A stretch of DNA of 5,374 nt from JBNJEM01 sp051745935 (GCA_051745935.1 JBNJEM010000559.1:1-5374), one strand, 5' to 3'; positions 1-5,172 are shown, counted from the first letter of the stretch. Numbers and translations: made by a program. Notes: generated by a model from the sequence alone, not told the origin.

Positions 1-122
1 AATCCAACCGCCTGAAATATACCGGTCGCGGATGACTTTCTCCGCCGCGAGTCCGACCAACGGGAGGACGGCTTGCGTCGGGCAGCGTTCCACCCGGAAC
101 AATCCAACCGCCTGAAATATAA
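1..122 (-). repeat. Left array of 100-bp tandem repeat, inverted relative to the right array
   Basis: The 20-mer at 1-20 recurs exactly at 101-120, giving a period of 100 bp. The reverse complement of 1-122 matches the unit seen at 5173-5374 with about five differences over roughly 97 bases, including an identical core of almost 50 bases that begins at TGCCCGACGC. One full unit plus 20 bases of the next are visible, and the array runs off the window edge. Because 100 is not a multiple of three, successive copies shift reading frame, which argues against a protein repeat. Function is unknown. Confidence 0.93.
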
Positions 123-177
123 GCCGGGCGAATTCGCGAGTCTCAACCGTCAATAGGTTCGCGGACGGACAAGATTG

Positions 178-594
178 ATGAAGGCAACCGATGTGACCAA
201 TAATCCGGATCGGAATGAACTGCGTCTTTTTGCGTGCCTGCAGCTTGTTCTGTTCGCCGTGCTGACGCTGGTTTTGTTCCGGGCGATGTTTTCGGTGGCG
301 GTGAGCTCCGTCATTCTCTCCGTCTCCGCGGCCATTGCCTTGCTTGGAATTGCTCGGCCCTCGTGGGTTCGGCCCGTGCATCGCGTTTGGATGATGGCCG
401 TGAGGCCCGTTGGCTGGATGGTTTCTCATCTTTGCATGGCCATGGTCTACTTTTTGATCGTGACTCCGATCGGTGTTTCGCGGCGCTACCTAACGGGCGA
501 CTCCATGCGACGAGCCTTTGAACCGGACAGGGAAAGTTATTGGGAACGGCGACAAACGGAATCGACCAAGAGTCGATATTTTCGACAGTTTTGA
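178..594 (+). CDS. SxtJ-like small integral membrane protein
   Basis: This 138-residue protein probably sits in the inner membrane. It has three hydrophobic segments at about residues 17-38, 40-59 and 77-99, separated by short loops rich in Arg and Pro, then a polar C-terminal tail. The tail has a SYWERR stretch and ends YFRQF, which fits my recollection of the SxtJ family, named from the saxitoxin cluster; its biochemical role is not established. The 24-bp gap to a DUF5989 gene strongly supports the call, since these two usually sit together beside a carbamoyltransferase gene. No carbamoyltransferase is in the window; the left neighbour is a repeat array. A TTG at 175 immediately precedes the ATG at 178, so either could start translation. 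The Shine-Dalgarno signal is weak and no clear promoter lies between 122 and 177. Confidence 0.8.
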   Translation: MKATDVTNNPDRNELRLFACLQLVLFAVLTLVLFRAMFSVAVSSVILSVSAAIALLGIARPSWVRPVHRVWMMAVRPVGWMVSHLCMAMVYFLIVTPIGVSRRYLTGDSMRRAFEPDRESYWERRQTESTKSRYFRQF

Positions 595-618
595 ATTTGA
601 TGTGAGTGTGGTTCCATC

Positions 619-867
619 ATGCAAGAGAAGCCAGACCAACGCGAGAAGGCGGCTGACGCGGATCCCCATCCGAAAGAGCACGAGGTGGCGGAGTTTGTTC
701 AACAGGCTGAAGAACCGTCACCGAGTCTGGTCGCGGAGTTTGTGGCATTCATTCGAGAGCACAAAGCGTGGTGGCTGGTGCCGATTCTACTGGCGCTCGC
801 CTTGATGACACTGGCGGTTTGGCTCGGTGGAAGTCCGCTGGCCCCGTTCATTTATCCGCTGTTCTAA
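619..867 (+). CDS. DUF5989 family single-pass membrane protein
   Basis: This 82-residue protein has a charged, Glu- and Pro-rich N-terminus (residues 1-36), a short amphipathic segment with SLVAEFVAFIREHKAWW (36-52), one transmembrane helix (about 52-70) and a C-terminal SPLAPFIYPLF. The order EF..F..E.K.WWL.P, then a helix, then APFIY.LF at the extreme C-terminus is what I recognise as DUF5989. The family has no known biochemical function. It commonly lies directly after an SxtJ-like gene near a carbamoyltransferase, suggesting it forms part of a membrane unit in carbamoylated-metabolite or glycoconjugate modification; that role is inferred. The gene starts 24 bp after its neighbour stops, so co-transcription is likely. 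No good Shine-Dalgarno precedes the ATG. The N-terminal extension is longer than the conserved core needs. Confidence 0.85.
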   Translation: MQEKPDQREKAADADPHPKEHEVAEFVQQAEEPSPSLVAEFVAFIREHKAWWLVPILLALALMTLAVWLGGSPLAPFIYPLF

Positions 868-953
868 ATCAGCGAGTGCGATCATCCAAGACCAAGCCAG
901 GCGGAATCCGGATATCGAAACCCCGAACGGAAGTCGCTTTGGTTATTGGTTAT

Positions 954-1000
954 TTGGACAGCGCCAGTTTGCTACTTCCCCATCGGCCTTGCGCCGGTGG
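954..1000 (+). repeat. Truncated relative of the MITE-like element at 4950-5118
   Basis: TTGGACAGCGCCA at 954-966 is also found at 4954-4966. After a short divergent stretch both copies carry a hairpin with a CTTGC loop. Here the stem is CCATCGGC (980-987) against GCCGGTGG (993-1000). The other copy has CCAACGGC against GCCGTTGG. Both arms differ at the same paired position (T with G here, A with T there), so pairing is kept. No matching right terminal repeat was found nearby, so this is probably a solo or decayed end. Confidence 0.65.
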
Positions 1001-1064
1001 CTAAAATTTTCTGTAGCCGTTCACGGATGCCGCCACACGGCCTGGACACGCAAGGCCCGCATGG

Positions 1065-1180
1065 ATGCCACGGGCTTGTCCCGTGGTGGTTCACGCTCGC
1101 CGCTACAAACCAGCCAGACACACCACTTGTGGCCGTCGGTAGCGTGGAACGTAACGGACCACGGGACAAGCCCGTGGCAT
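1065..1180. repeat. Perfect 23-bp inverted repeat whose arms are themselves hairpins
   Basis: The 23 bases at 1065-1087 are the exact reverse complement of 1158-1180, with 70 bases between. Each arm contains a perfect 7-bp stem with a 5-base loop: CCACGGG, CTTGT, CCCGTGG in the left arm and its complement in the right. The block could fold as two small hairpins or one long stem. The arrangement resembles paired REP-like (BIME-like) elements. No transposase is nearby. Confidence 0.85.
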
Positions 1181-1206
1181 TTGCCCCTCGAAAAGCCTTT
1201 GCTCAA

Positions 1207-1241
1207 GATATGCGACGGACGTGCGAACGTCCGCGGATATC
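1207..1241. repeat. Stem-loop with GCGA tetraloop
   Basis: CGGACGT (1216-1222) pairs with ACGTCCG (1227-1233) around a GCGA loop, a GNRA-type tetraloop if transcribed on the + strand. An outer GATAT (1207-1211) pairs with ATATC (1237-1241) across a small internal loop. There is no T-run after it, so it is a poor intrinsic terminator. It may be another dispersed hairpin repeat. Confidence 0.55.
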
Positions 1242-1311
1242 GATCTCTTGCCCGTGAACGGCTTCCATTAGTTCGTGCCCCCCGCTGGGACGGTTCGAGC
1301 CGGAATGCCCC

Positions 1312-1339
1312 TTGACCGCCCCCGATTTTGCGGTATCCT
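1312..1339 (+). promoter_or_regulatory. Sigma70-like promoter candidate
   Basis: TTGACC at 1312-1317 and TATCCT at 1334-1339 are separated by 16 bp, close to a housekeeping-sigma promoter. Transcription would start near 1346 and run toward the helicase, leaving a leader of about 580 bases. It is the best promoter-like site I found in the gene-free region, but planctomycete promoters are poorly defined and a chance match is possible. Confidence 0.4.
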
Positions 1340-1366
1340 TACTGAGTTGTGTAGGCGCGAGACCGG

Positions 1367-1391
1367 CACGTTTATCGAACGTGTTGTGTTC
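1367..1391 (+). terminator. Possible weak terminator or attenuator hairpin
   Basis: CACGTT (1367-1372) and AACGTG (1378-1383) form a 6-bp stem with a TATCG loop, followed by the T-rich stretch TTGTGTTC. It lies about 20 bases downstream of the predicted start of the 1312-1339 promoter. It could end transcripts from the SxtJ/DUF5989 genes or attenuate a leader. The stem is short and the T-tract is interrupted. Confidence 0.3.
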
Positions 1392-1414
1392 ATTCAACTT
1401 CGAGTGTAGCGGCC

Positions 1415-1458
1415 ATCAGGGCGGATCGACGTCGTGGAGAACGACCGTCGCCCCTGAT
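1415..1458. repeat. Extended imperfect stem-loop upstream of the helicase
   Basis: ATCAGG (1415-1420) pairs with CCTGAT (1453-1458). An inner stem forms from GACG and TCGT (1428-1435) with ACGA and CGTC, with one bulged base and a GGAGA loop. If transcribed it would be a structured RNA segment about 470 bases before the helicase start. Its role is unknown. Confidence 0.4.
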
Positions 1459-1672
1459 ATCTAGCTTGCGACCGCGACTGATTCTCGTGCCCGAGCTAAG
1501 CCACCTTTGGTCGGTTTGTGTGCGAGAACGTGGAGAGATTTGCGATTGGATCGCTTCTCCGCTCGACCAGGGGAAAGCACGTCTGGTGGAATCGGACCGC
1601 TGACGCGGGCATTGGCTCCCCAAAAAAGAGCCATTTCTTTCCTTGGAACCGATCGGAGCGGTAAGCGCCGCT

Positions 1673-1787
1673 TGTATATCGCGCTTTCGGCTGGATTGTT
1701 CTAGGGGAGAAGGTGTCCCGCGCAATCCGTCGTCCCGCTGATGGGAGTCGCGGCGGAGAGTGCCTTTTGCGATCGCTATGGTTGGAA
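1673..1787 (+). repeat. Decayed internal copy of the 100-bp repeat, with the start of a second copy
   Basis: Bases 1693-1775 align without gaps to the terminal 100-bp unit, with about 60 of 83 positions identical by hand count. GGATTGTT, CTCGCGGCGGAGA-like and GATCG-like blocks are in register. Orientation matches the right array. The preceding TATATCGCGCTTTCGGC resembles the unit start. Directly after it, CTATGGTTGGAAT (1776-1787) resembles the start of the next tandem copy with about nine bases deleted. The frame open from ATG 1741 into the helicase begins inside this repeat, so that upstream start is an artefact. Confidence 0.75.
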
Positions 1788-1826
1788 TCCGCGCGGTAGC
1801 CGCGTTCCGGTGGTTCCCTCCTTTCC

Positions 1827-1832
1827 TATAAG
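1827..1832 (+). promoter_or_regulatory. Weak -10-like element close to the helicase
   Basis: TATAAG lies about 90 bases before the helicase ATG. The region 16-17 bp upstream (TTCCGG or GTTCCG) is a poor -35 match. This would be a proximal alternative to the 1312-1339 site and would give a leader of about 85 bases. Confidence 0.2.
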
Positions 1833-1837
1833 AAGCC

Positions 1838-1912
1838 ATGACGAAACCATTCAGACTTCCTGTCATCCAAGGAGTTTTGGAAGCGGAAGCCAGGTCTTGT
1901 TACGGGCTGTAA
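1838..1912 (+). CDS. Possible 24-codon leader ORF before the helicase
   Basis: An ATG at 1838 opens a 24-residue frame beginning MTKPFRLPVIQG and ending in TAA at 1910-1912, eleven bases before the helicase ATG and in a different frame. AAGAAG just upstream is a poor ribosome-binding match. I do not recognise the peptide. It could be a leader peptide that couples translation to the helicase, or a chance ORF; short frames like this are common by chance. Confidence 0.2.
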   Translation: MTKPFRLPVIQGVLEAEARSCYGL

Positions 1913-1923
1913 GTGAGTTATTG

Positions 1924-3276
1924 ATGAAGTTTGAAGATTTCGGACTTTCCGAGCCGATCCTTCGGGCCGTGAAGGCCGGAGGCTACGAGGTCACCACCCC
2001 GATCCAGGCCAAAGCGATCCCTTATGTGCTCGAGGGGCGCGACCTGATCGGCTGCGCTCAGACGGGCACGGGAAAGACGGCTGCGTTCGCGTTGCCGATC
2101 CTGCACAAGCTGCGGGCCACGAGCAAGAATGGTTCCGCGTTGAACGGCGCGCGCGGCGGGCGTGGGCAACGCAGGATCCGGGCGCTGATGCTCTCGCCCA
2201 CCAGGGAGTTGACGTCGCAGATTGCGGAGAGCATTTCGACGTATGGCCGATTCACCGGGATGCGGCACGCGGTCGTGTACGGTGGTGTTTCTCAGCGGCC
2301 GCAGGTTCAGAGGCTTCGGCAAGGCGTCGACATTTTGGTCGCCACGCCCGGCCGGCTTCTCGACTTGATGAACCAGGGCCACGTGGACTTGAAGAGCGTG
2401 GAGATCCTGACTTTCGATGAAGCCGACCAGATGCTGGACATGGGGTTCATCCACGACTTGCGACGGATCGTTCGCCATGTGCCTCGCGAGCGGCAGACGC
2501 TGATGTTCTCGGCCACGATGCCCGATGCCATCCGGCAAGTGACCACCCAGTGGCTTCAGGATCCGGTCCATTTGCAAGCCGGTCCGGCAGCGAGGCCGGT
2601 GGAGAAGGTCGATCAGTCCGTCTTCTTCGTGGAGAAAAGGCACAAACTGGGACTGCTTGCCAGTTTCCTCAAGGAGACGCTAAGGCCCCGGACGCTGGTC
2701 TTCTCGCGGACCAAGCACGGCGCGGACAACATCGTGCGTCAACTGGGCCGCAGCGGGATCCAGGCGGCCGCGATTCACGGGAACAAAAGCCAGTCGGCAC
2801 GGCAACGGGTGCTGGGCCAGTTCAAGTCGGATGCGCTGCCGGTGCTGGTGGCCACCGATGTCGCCGCCCGCGGCCTCGATATCGAAGGGGTTTCCCATGT
2901 CGTCAACTACGACATGCCCAACGTCCCGGAGATTTACGTCCACCGGATCGGTCGAACGGGCCGGGCGGGGGCCGCGGGGGTTGCCGTGTCGTTTTGCGGC
3001 ATGGAGGAGCGGAGCCAATTGCGGACGATCGAGCACCTGATCGGGCGGAGCATCACGGTCGAGACCCAGCTTCCCGACGGCGCCGAGTGCCCACCGCCGG
3101 CGGCACAGGGTGACCAGGATCGATCGCGCGCACGGCGAAGCGCGGAGGAACAATCGCGTGCCAATGGATACGGTCGCTCGAACTCGCGGCGCATGCCGAA
3201 GCAACAGAAGAAAGACAAGTCGCGAGCGAACAAGGGCGGCAACGCCAAACGGAAACGATTCCGGTCGGCACGCTGA
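1924..3276 (+). CDS. rhlE: DEAD-box ATP-dependent RNA helicase, RhlE type
   Basis: This 450-residue cytoplasmic enzyme uses ATP to unwind short RNA duplexes in ribosome assembly, RNA decay or cold adaptation. All core motifs are present: Q motif (GYEVTTPIQ, 20-28), motif I AQTGTGKT (45-52), Ia PTREL (92-96), GG (120-121), TPGR (141-144), motif II DEAD (165-168), motif III SAT (196-198), motif IV near LVFSRTK (258-264), motif V ARGLDI (315-320) and motif VI HRIGRTGR (340-347). HGNKSQ (285-290) and PNVPEIYVHR are typical of RhlE proteins. Residues 400-450 form a Lys/Arg-rich tail, probably for RNA binding. Motif II is followed by Gln where Arg is usual (DEADQMLDMGF). The start at ATG 1924 fits the family N-terminus MKFEDFGL; the frame stays open upstream to 1741, but that part is decayed repeat. 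TTG at 1921 is an alternative. A weak GTGAG precedes the start. Confidence 0.95.
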   Translation: MKFEDFGLSEPILRAVKAGGYEVTTPIQAKAIPYVLEGRDLIGCAQTGTGKTAAFALPILHKLRATSKNGSALNGARGGRGQRRIRALMLSPTRELTSQIAESISTYGRFTGMRHAVVYGGVSQRPQVQRLRQGVDILVATPGRLLDLMNQGHVDLKSVEILTFDEADQMLDMGFIHDLRRIVRHVPRERQTLMFSATMPDAIRQVTTQWLQDPVHLQAGPAARPVEKVDQSVFFVEKRHKLGLLASFLKETLRPRTLVFSRTKHGADNIVRQLGRSGIQAAAIHGNKSQSARQRVLGQFKSDALPVLVATDVAARGLDIEGVSHVVNYDMPNVPEIYVHRIGRTGRAGAAGVAVSFCGMEERSQLRTIEHLIGRSITVETQLPDGAECPPPAAQGDQDRSRARRSAEEQSRANGYGRSNSRRMPKQQKKDKSRANKGGNAKRKRFRSAR

Positions 3277-3295
3277 GTCTCCCGCGAGGCGAGCT

Positions 3296-3331
3296 GGGGA
3301 CGCCAGCCTGGAAAGGCTGACGTCCATCCCC
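3296..3331. terminator. Hairpin between convergent genes, possible bidirectional terminator
   Basis: CAGCCT (3304-3309) and AGGCTG (3314-3319) form a perfect stem with a GGAA loop. GGACG (3298-3302) and CGTCC (3321-3325) extend it past one mismatch, and flanking GG and CC bases can extend it further. It lies 20 bases after the helicase stop and 30 bases beyond the methyltransferase stop on the other strand, where a terminator for both is expected. No T-run follows on either side, so it may instead be a dispersed hairpin repeat. Confidence 0.45.
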
Positions 3332-3360
3332 GGCAAATGGACAAGGTATCAAGTGCCCGC

Positions 3361-3942
3361 CTATTCCGTTTCCTTGAAGGGGAGTGTGTAAAGAATCAGG
3401 ATGTGCTCCGCCCCCGTTTCCTTGGATACCATTTCAACCTCCTTATCGGGTATGACTCCCTCGATGCGATAGTCATGGGACACAATGCGCGTGCCCCGTT
3501 TGAGTTTGGCCAGCTTTGGCTTGAGCTTTTTGAGCATTTTGGGGAGCAAGTAGATGGGCAACACGGTGGCTTTGCTGATATCCGTCTTGTAGAGGTCCTT
3601 GGTCTTGATCTCAACCAGGTGCTCCACGTCGTTCTTGCGGATGTTTTCTCGCGCTTTTTCCACCAATTCAGGGACGATTTCGAACCCCACTCCCTTGCAC
3701 CCCCGCTTCTTTGCCGCTTGCACGACAATGCGTCCATCACCGCACCCGAGGTCGTACACGACGTCATCCTTTTGGATGTCAGCCATCTCCAGCATTTTTT
3801 CCACGACATCGTGAGGGGTCGGCACGTAAACACAATCAGGAGTCTTGTCGGACGTGGTGGTGTTAGCGGCTGCCAGCGAAGGACTCACGCAAAACGCAAA
3901 CGACAGCAGGACCAGCAGGATTCTGTGTTGCAACACGGTCAT
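3361..3942 (-). CDS. Exported class I SAM-dependent methyltransferase-domain protein
   Basis: This 193-residue protein starts with a signal peptide (residues 1 to about 25: basic Arg7, hydrophobic ILLVLLSFAFCV, then SPSLAAA), so it is predicted to leave the cytoplasm. The mature part opens with VYVPTPHDVVEKMLEMA (38-54), followed by the SAM-binding motif VVYDLGCGDGRI (61-72), an acidic strand end GVGFEIVPELV (84-94, Glu88), and YLLPKMLKKLKPKLAKL (131-147). This matches small exported methyltransferase-like proteins I associate with planctomycetes; the substrate is unknown. The start at 3942 is chosen because AAGGA lies 8 bases upstream and the signal peptide begins there; the frame is also open to a TTG at 3987. 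The protein is Lys-rich compared with the Arg-rich helicase. It lies 103 bp downstream of the LRR lipoprotein gene. Confidence 0.85.
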   Translation of the reverse strand: MTVLQHRILLVLLSFAFCVSPSLAAANTTTSDKTPDCVYVPTPHDVVEKMLEMADIQKDDVVYDLGCGDGRIVVQAAKKRGCKGVGFEIVPELVEKARENIRKNDVEHLVEIKTKDLYKTDISKATVLPIYLLPKMLKKLKPKLAKLKRGTRIVSHDYRIEGVIPDKEVEMVSKETGAEHILILYTLPFKETE

Positions 3943-3950
3943 GAAATAGT

Positions 3951-3955
3951 TCCTT
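3951..3955 (-). promoter_or_regulatory. Ribosome binding site of the methyltransferase gene
   Basis: AAGGA on the minus strand is 8 bases from the ATG at 3942. It decides the start in favour of 3942 over the in-frame TTG at 3987, which has no comparable site. Confidence 0.65.
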
Positions 3956-3960
3956 GAGCG

Positions 3961-3987
3961 AGAATAATAATGTAGTGGCGTCGTCAA
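3961..3987 (-). promoter_or_regulatory. Possible promoter of the methyltransferase gene
   Basis: On the minus strand TTGACG (3987-3982) is followed after 15 bp by TATTCT (3966-3961). The spacer is shorter than ideal; reading the -35 as TTTGAC gives 16 bp. The leader would be very short, about 13 bases, just covering the ribosome binding site. If real, the methyltransferase can be expressed without the LRR gene. Confidence 0.3.
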
Positions 3988-4038
3988 AACGTACTCTCCA
4001 AGCCGACTGGTGAAACGTTACTGTTCCGCAACCATACC

Positions 4039-4055
4039 CGGGGATTCAGTCCCCG
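4039..4055. repeat. Hairpin with the LRR gene stop codon in its loop
   Basis: CGGGGA (4039-4044) pairs with TCCCCG (4050-4055) around a five-base loop. On the minus strand the loop contains the TGA stop of the LRR lipoprotein gene (4048-4046). No T-run follows. It may slow transcription or protect the 3' end between the LRR and methyltransferase genes. Confidence 0.45.
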
Positions 4056-4885
4056 AAGACGGCGAGCTGGCTGTTACGATCGGTCAATTCCTCGACGTTT
4101 TCTTCCGAAACGGAGCACTCGTAAACATACAGCATCCGTAACTCGGGCAAGTCGCCCAGTTTTAGCAAATGTCCGTCGATCTCCTTGCATCCGTTAAGAT
4201 TCAATGTGCGGAGGCTCTTGATGGGGTTCAGGTGGGATAATCCCTCGCCGGTCACCGCCGTGCCCGCCAACACCAACGTCCCCAGGTTCTCTAGTCCTTG
4301 AAGCTCCTTCAGCGCCGCATTGGTAATCTCCGTGTCGGCGAGATTCAACACGTTCAGCTGTGGGAGCTGCTTGATATGTACCATGGCTTCGTTGCCGATA
4401 TTGGTGTCGCGCAGAGAAAGTGTGTCGAGGTTTTGCAAATCGGAGAGGTTGGCCAATGCGTCGCCGGTAATGGGCAGATTGTTGAGGTAAAGGCGTTTTA
4501 GGCTTTGAAGTTCCTTTAGATGGACCAGCCCGGCCGCGGTGATCTCTCCGCCGGAAATGTCGACCGATTCGAGACGAGGAAAGTGACTCAGTAATTTCAG
4601 ATCCTCATTCGTCGCTTCGGCATCCACGAGCTCTACGAGTCGTACGTGACCGGCATCATCCACGTCAACTTTCGCGCCTCGGTCGCGCAGCGTATCGATG
4701 GCTGCCTGTTCATCCTCGCTCACCGCCAACCGTTCTGGTGCTTTGACGTCGCGAGAGCCCGCCGTTTGGGTTGGCGAATTATCGGCGGATGAGTCTTGAT
4801 CGCCGCTGCGCGGTGGCTTGGTTTCGCATCCCATGGTTAGGGATATCGGCAAGATCAGCATTAGTGAGATTATTACTCGTGTCAT
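4046..4885 (-). CDS. Leucine-rich-repeat lipoprotein
   Basis: This 279-residue protein starts with a short signal peptide ending SLTMGC (Cys20), a possible lipidation site. The residues before the Cys (T-M-G) depart from the usual L-A/S-G/A box. A disordered Ser/Asp/Pro/Thr-rich linker (21-50) and a small domain (50-90) follow; its SEDEQAAIDTLRDRGAKV resembles lead-ins of other planctomycete LRR proteins. Residues 96-264 hold seven leucine-rich repeats of 24 residues, one of 25, with the pattern LxxLxxLxxLxxLxLxxTxIT, starting at about 96, 120, 144, 168, 192, 216 and 241. They should form a curved solenoid for protein binding; the partner is unknown. The ATG at 4885 has GGAGG five bases upstream. 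A MITE-like element ends 64 bp upstream and may affect its promoter. The methyltransferase gene follows on the same strand. Confidence 0.88.
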   Translation of the reverse strand: MTRVIISLMLILPISLTMGCETKPPRSGDQDSSADNSPTQTAGSRDVKAPERLAVSEDEQAAIDTLRDRGAKVDVDDAGHVRLVELVDAEATNEDLKLLSHFPRLESVDISGGEITAAGLVHLKELQSLKRLYLNNLPITGDALANLSDLQNLDTLSLRDTNIGNEAMVHIKQLPQLNVLNLADTEITNAALKELQGLENLGTLVLAGTAVTGEGLSHLNPIKSLRTLNLNGCKEIDGHLLKLGDLPELRMLYVYECSVSEENVEELTDRNSQLAVFGD

Positions 4886-4890
4886 GAGCG

Positions 4891-4895
4891 CCTCC
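4891..4895 (-). promoter_or_regulatory. Ribosome binding site of the LRR lipoprotein gene
   Basis: GGAGG on the minus strand is five bases from the ATG at 4885. It is the strongest Shine-Dalgarno in the window and supports this start. Confidence 0.7.
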
Positions 4896-4949
4896 GAAAG
4901 AAATCTGACGGGTGTGAATTGTGCGGATTGTAAAGGGCCAACGGGCGTC

Positions 4950-5118
4950 TAATTGGACAGCGCCACTTTCCGGCGCAACGGCCGGACCCCAACGGCCTTG
5001 CGCCGTTGGTGAACCAGATGGAGGGCGAGGCTGGATGGGGTCCATTTCGCCGTAATGTCTTGACCAGCAAAGCGATTCGGCCCACGGACGAGGGCTCAAG
5101 TGGCGCTGTCGAACTAAT
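4950..5118. mobile_element. MITE-like element with 19-bp terminal inverted repeats
   Basis: The left end TAATTGGACAGCGCCACTT (4950-4968) matches the reverse complement of the right end (5098-5116) at 17 of 19 positions, including 13 in a row. Inside, CGGCGCAA (4971-4978) and GGCC pair with GGCC and TTGCGCCG (4994-5005) with one bulged base. An alternative stem is CCAACGGC (4989-4996) with GCCGTTGG (5002-5009). The element is about 169 bp and has no transposase, so it would be non-autonomous. CTAAT occurs at both edges and could reflect a target duplication or the repeat itself. A truncated relative lies at 954-1000. Confidence 0.6.
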
Positions 5119-5122
5119 CCTA

Positions 5123-5157
5123 CATTCCCCGCCATGTGACCGGGCCAGTGGGGAATG
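5123..5157. terminator. Inverted repeat, possible terminator between the MITE-like element and the array
   Basis: CATTCCCC (5123-5130) is the exact complement of GGGGAATG (5150-5157), with 19 bases between; an inner GCC and GGC may also pair. There is no T-run, so termination is uncertain. It fills the gap between the MITE-like element and the right 100-bp array. Confidence 0.4.
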
Positions 5158-5172
5158 ATACCAAGGGCATCC

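Larger units (their letters stand above)
868..1923. other. Gene-poor intergenic region with repeats and possible helicase leader
   Basis: About 1.05 kb lies between the DUF5989 and helicase genes. No open frame here looks like a protein: those present are rich in Arg, Ser and Pro and run across hairpin repeats. Separate entries describe the structures: a truncated hairpin repeat, a 23-bp inverted repeat, a promoter-like site with following hairpins, and decayed 100-bp repeat copies. I see nothing further in 868-953 or in 1459-1672 beyond weak similarity to the 100-bp unit near 1574-1618. Confidence 0.7.

Noticed and set aside
1..122. CRISPR array
   Set aside because: The repeated unit is a continuous 100 bp with no short repeat and variable spacer alternation, and no cas gene is present.
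1266..1275. Match ATTAGTTCG to the right end of the MITE-like element
   Set aside because: Only nine bases match and the following bases diverge; probably chance.
827..1315. 162-residue + frame overlapping the end of the DUF5989 gene
   Set aside because: It starts inside a real gene and reads through the hairpin repeats (the HGTSPWH-type stretch is the translated inverted repeat).
1574..1618. Possible third decayed copy of the 100-bp repeat
   Set aside because: Similarity needs several gaps and is too weak by eye; noted only as something for a profile scan.
1507..1704. 65-residue + frame in the helicase upstream region
   Set aside because: No ribosome site, no recognisable family, and its end lies in decayed repeat sequence.
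1390..1866. 158-residue open frame on the minus strand
   Set aside because: Rich in Arg, Ser and Pro, no recognisable domain, and it runs across the decayed 100-bp repeat. It looks like chance openness in GC-rich DNA.
1741..1923. 61-residue N-terminal extension of the helicase from ATG 1741
   Set aside because: The extension begins within the decayed repeat copy, and the family N-terminus clearly starts at MKFEDFGL, residue 1 from ATG 1924.
1918..2643. 241-residue minus-strand frame opposite the helicase
   Set aside because: It is the mirror of a gene with every helicase motif intact; the composition is that of an antisense shadow.
3337..3957. 206-residue + frame opposite the methyltransferase gene
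   Set aside because: The opposite strand has a complete SAM-binding motif, signal peptide and ribosome site, so this frame is a shadow.
4779..5135. 118-residue minus-strand frame over the MITE-like element
   Set aside because: It spans the element's inverted repeats and hairpins and overlaps the LRR signal peptide region; no domain is visible.
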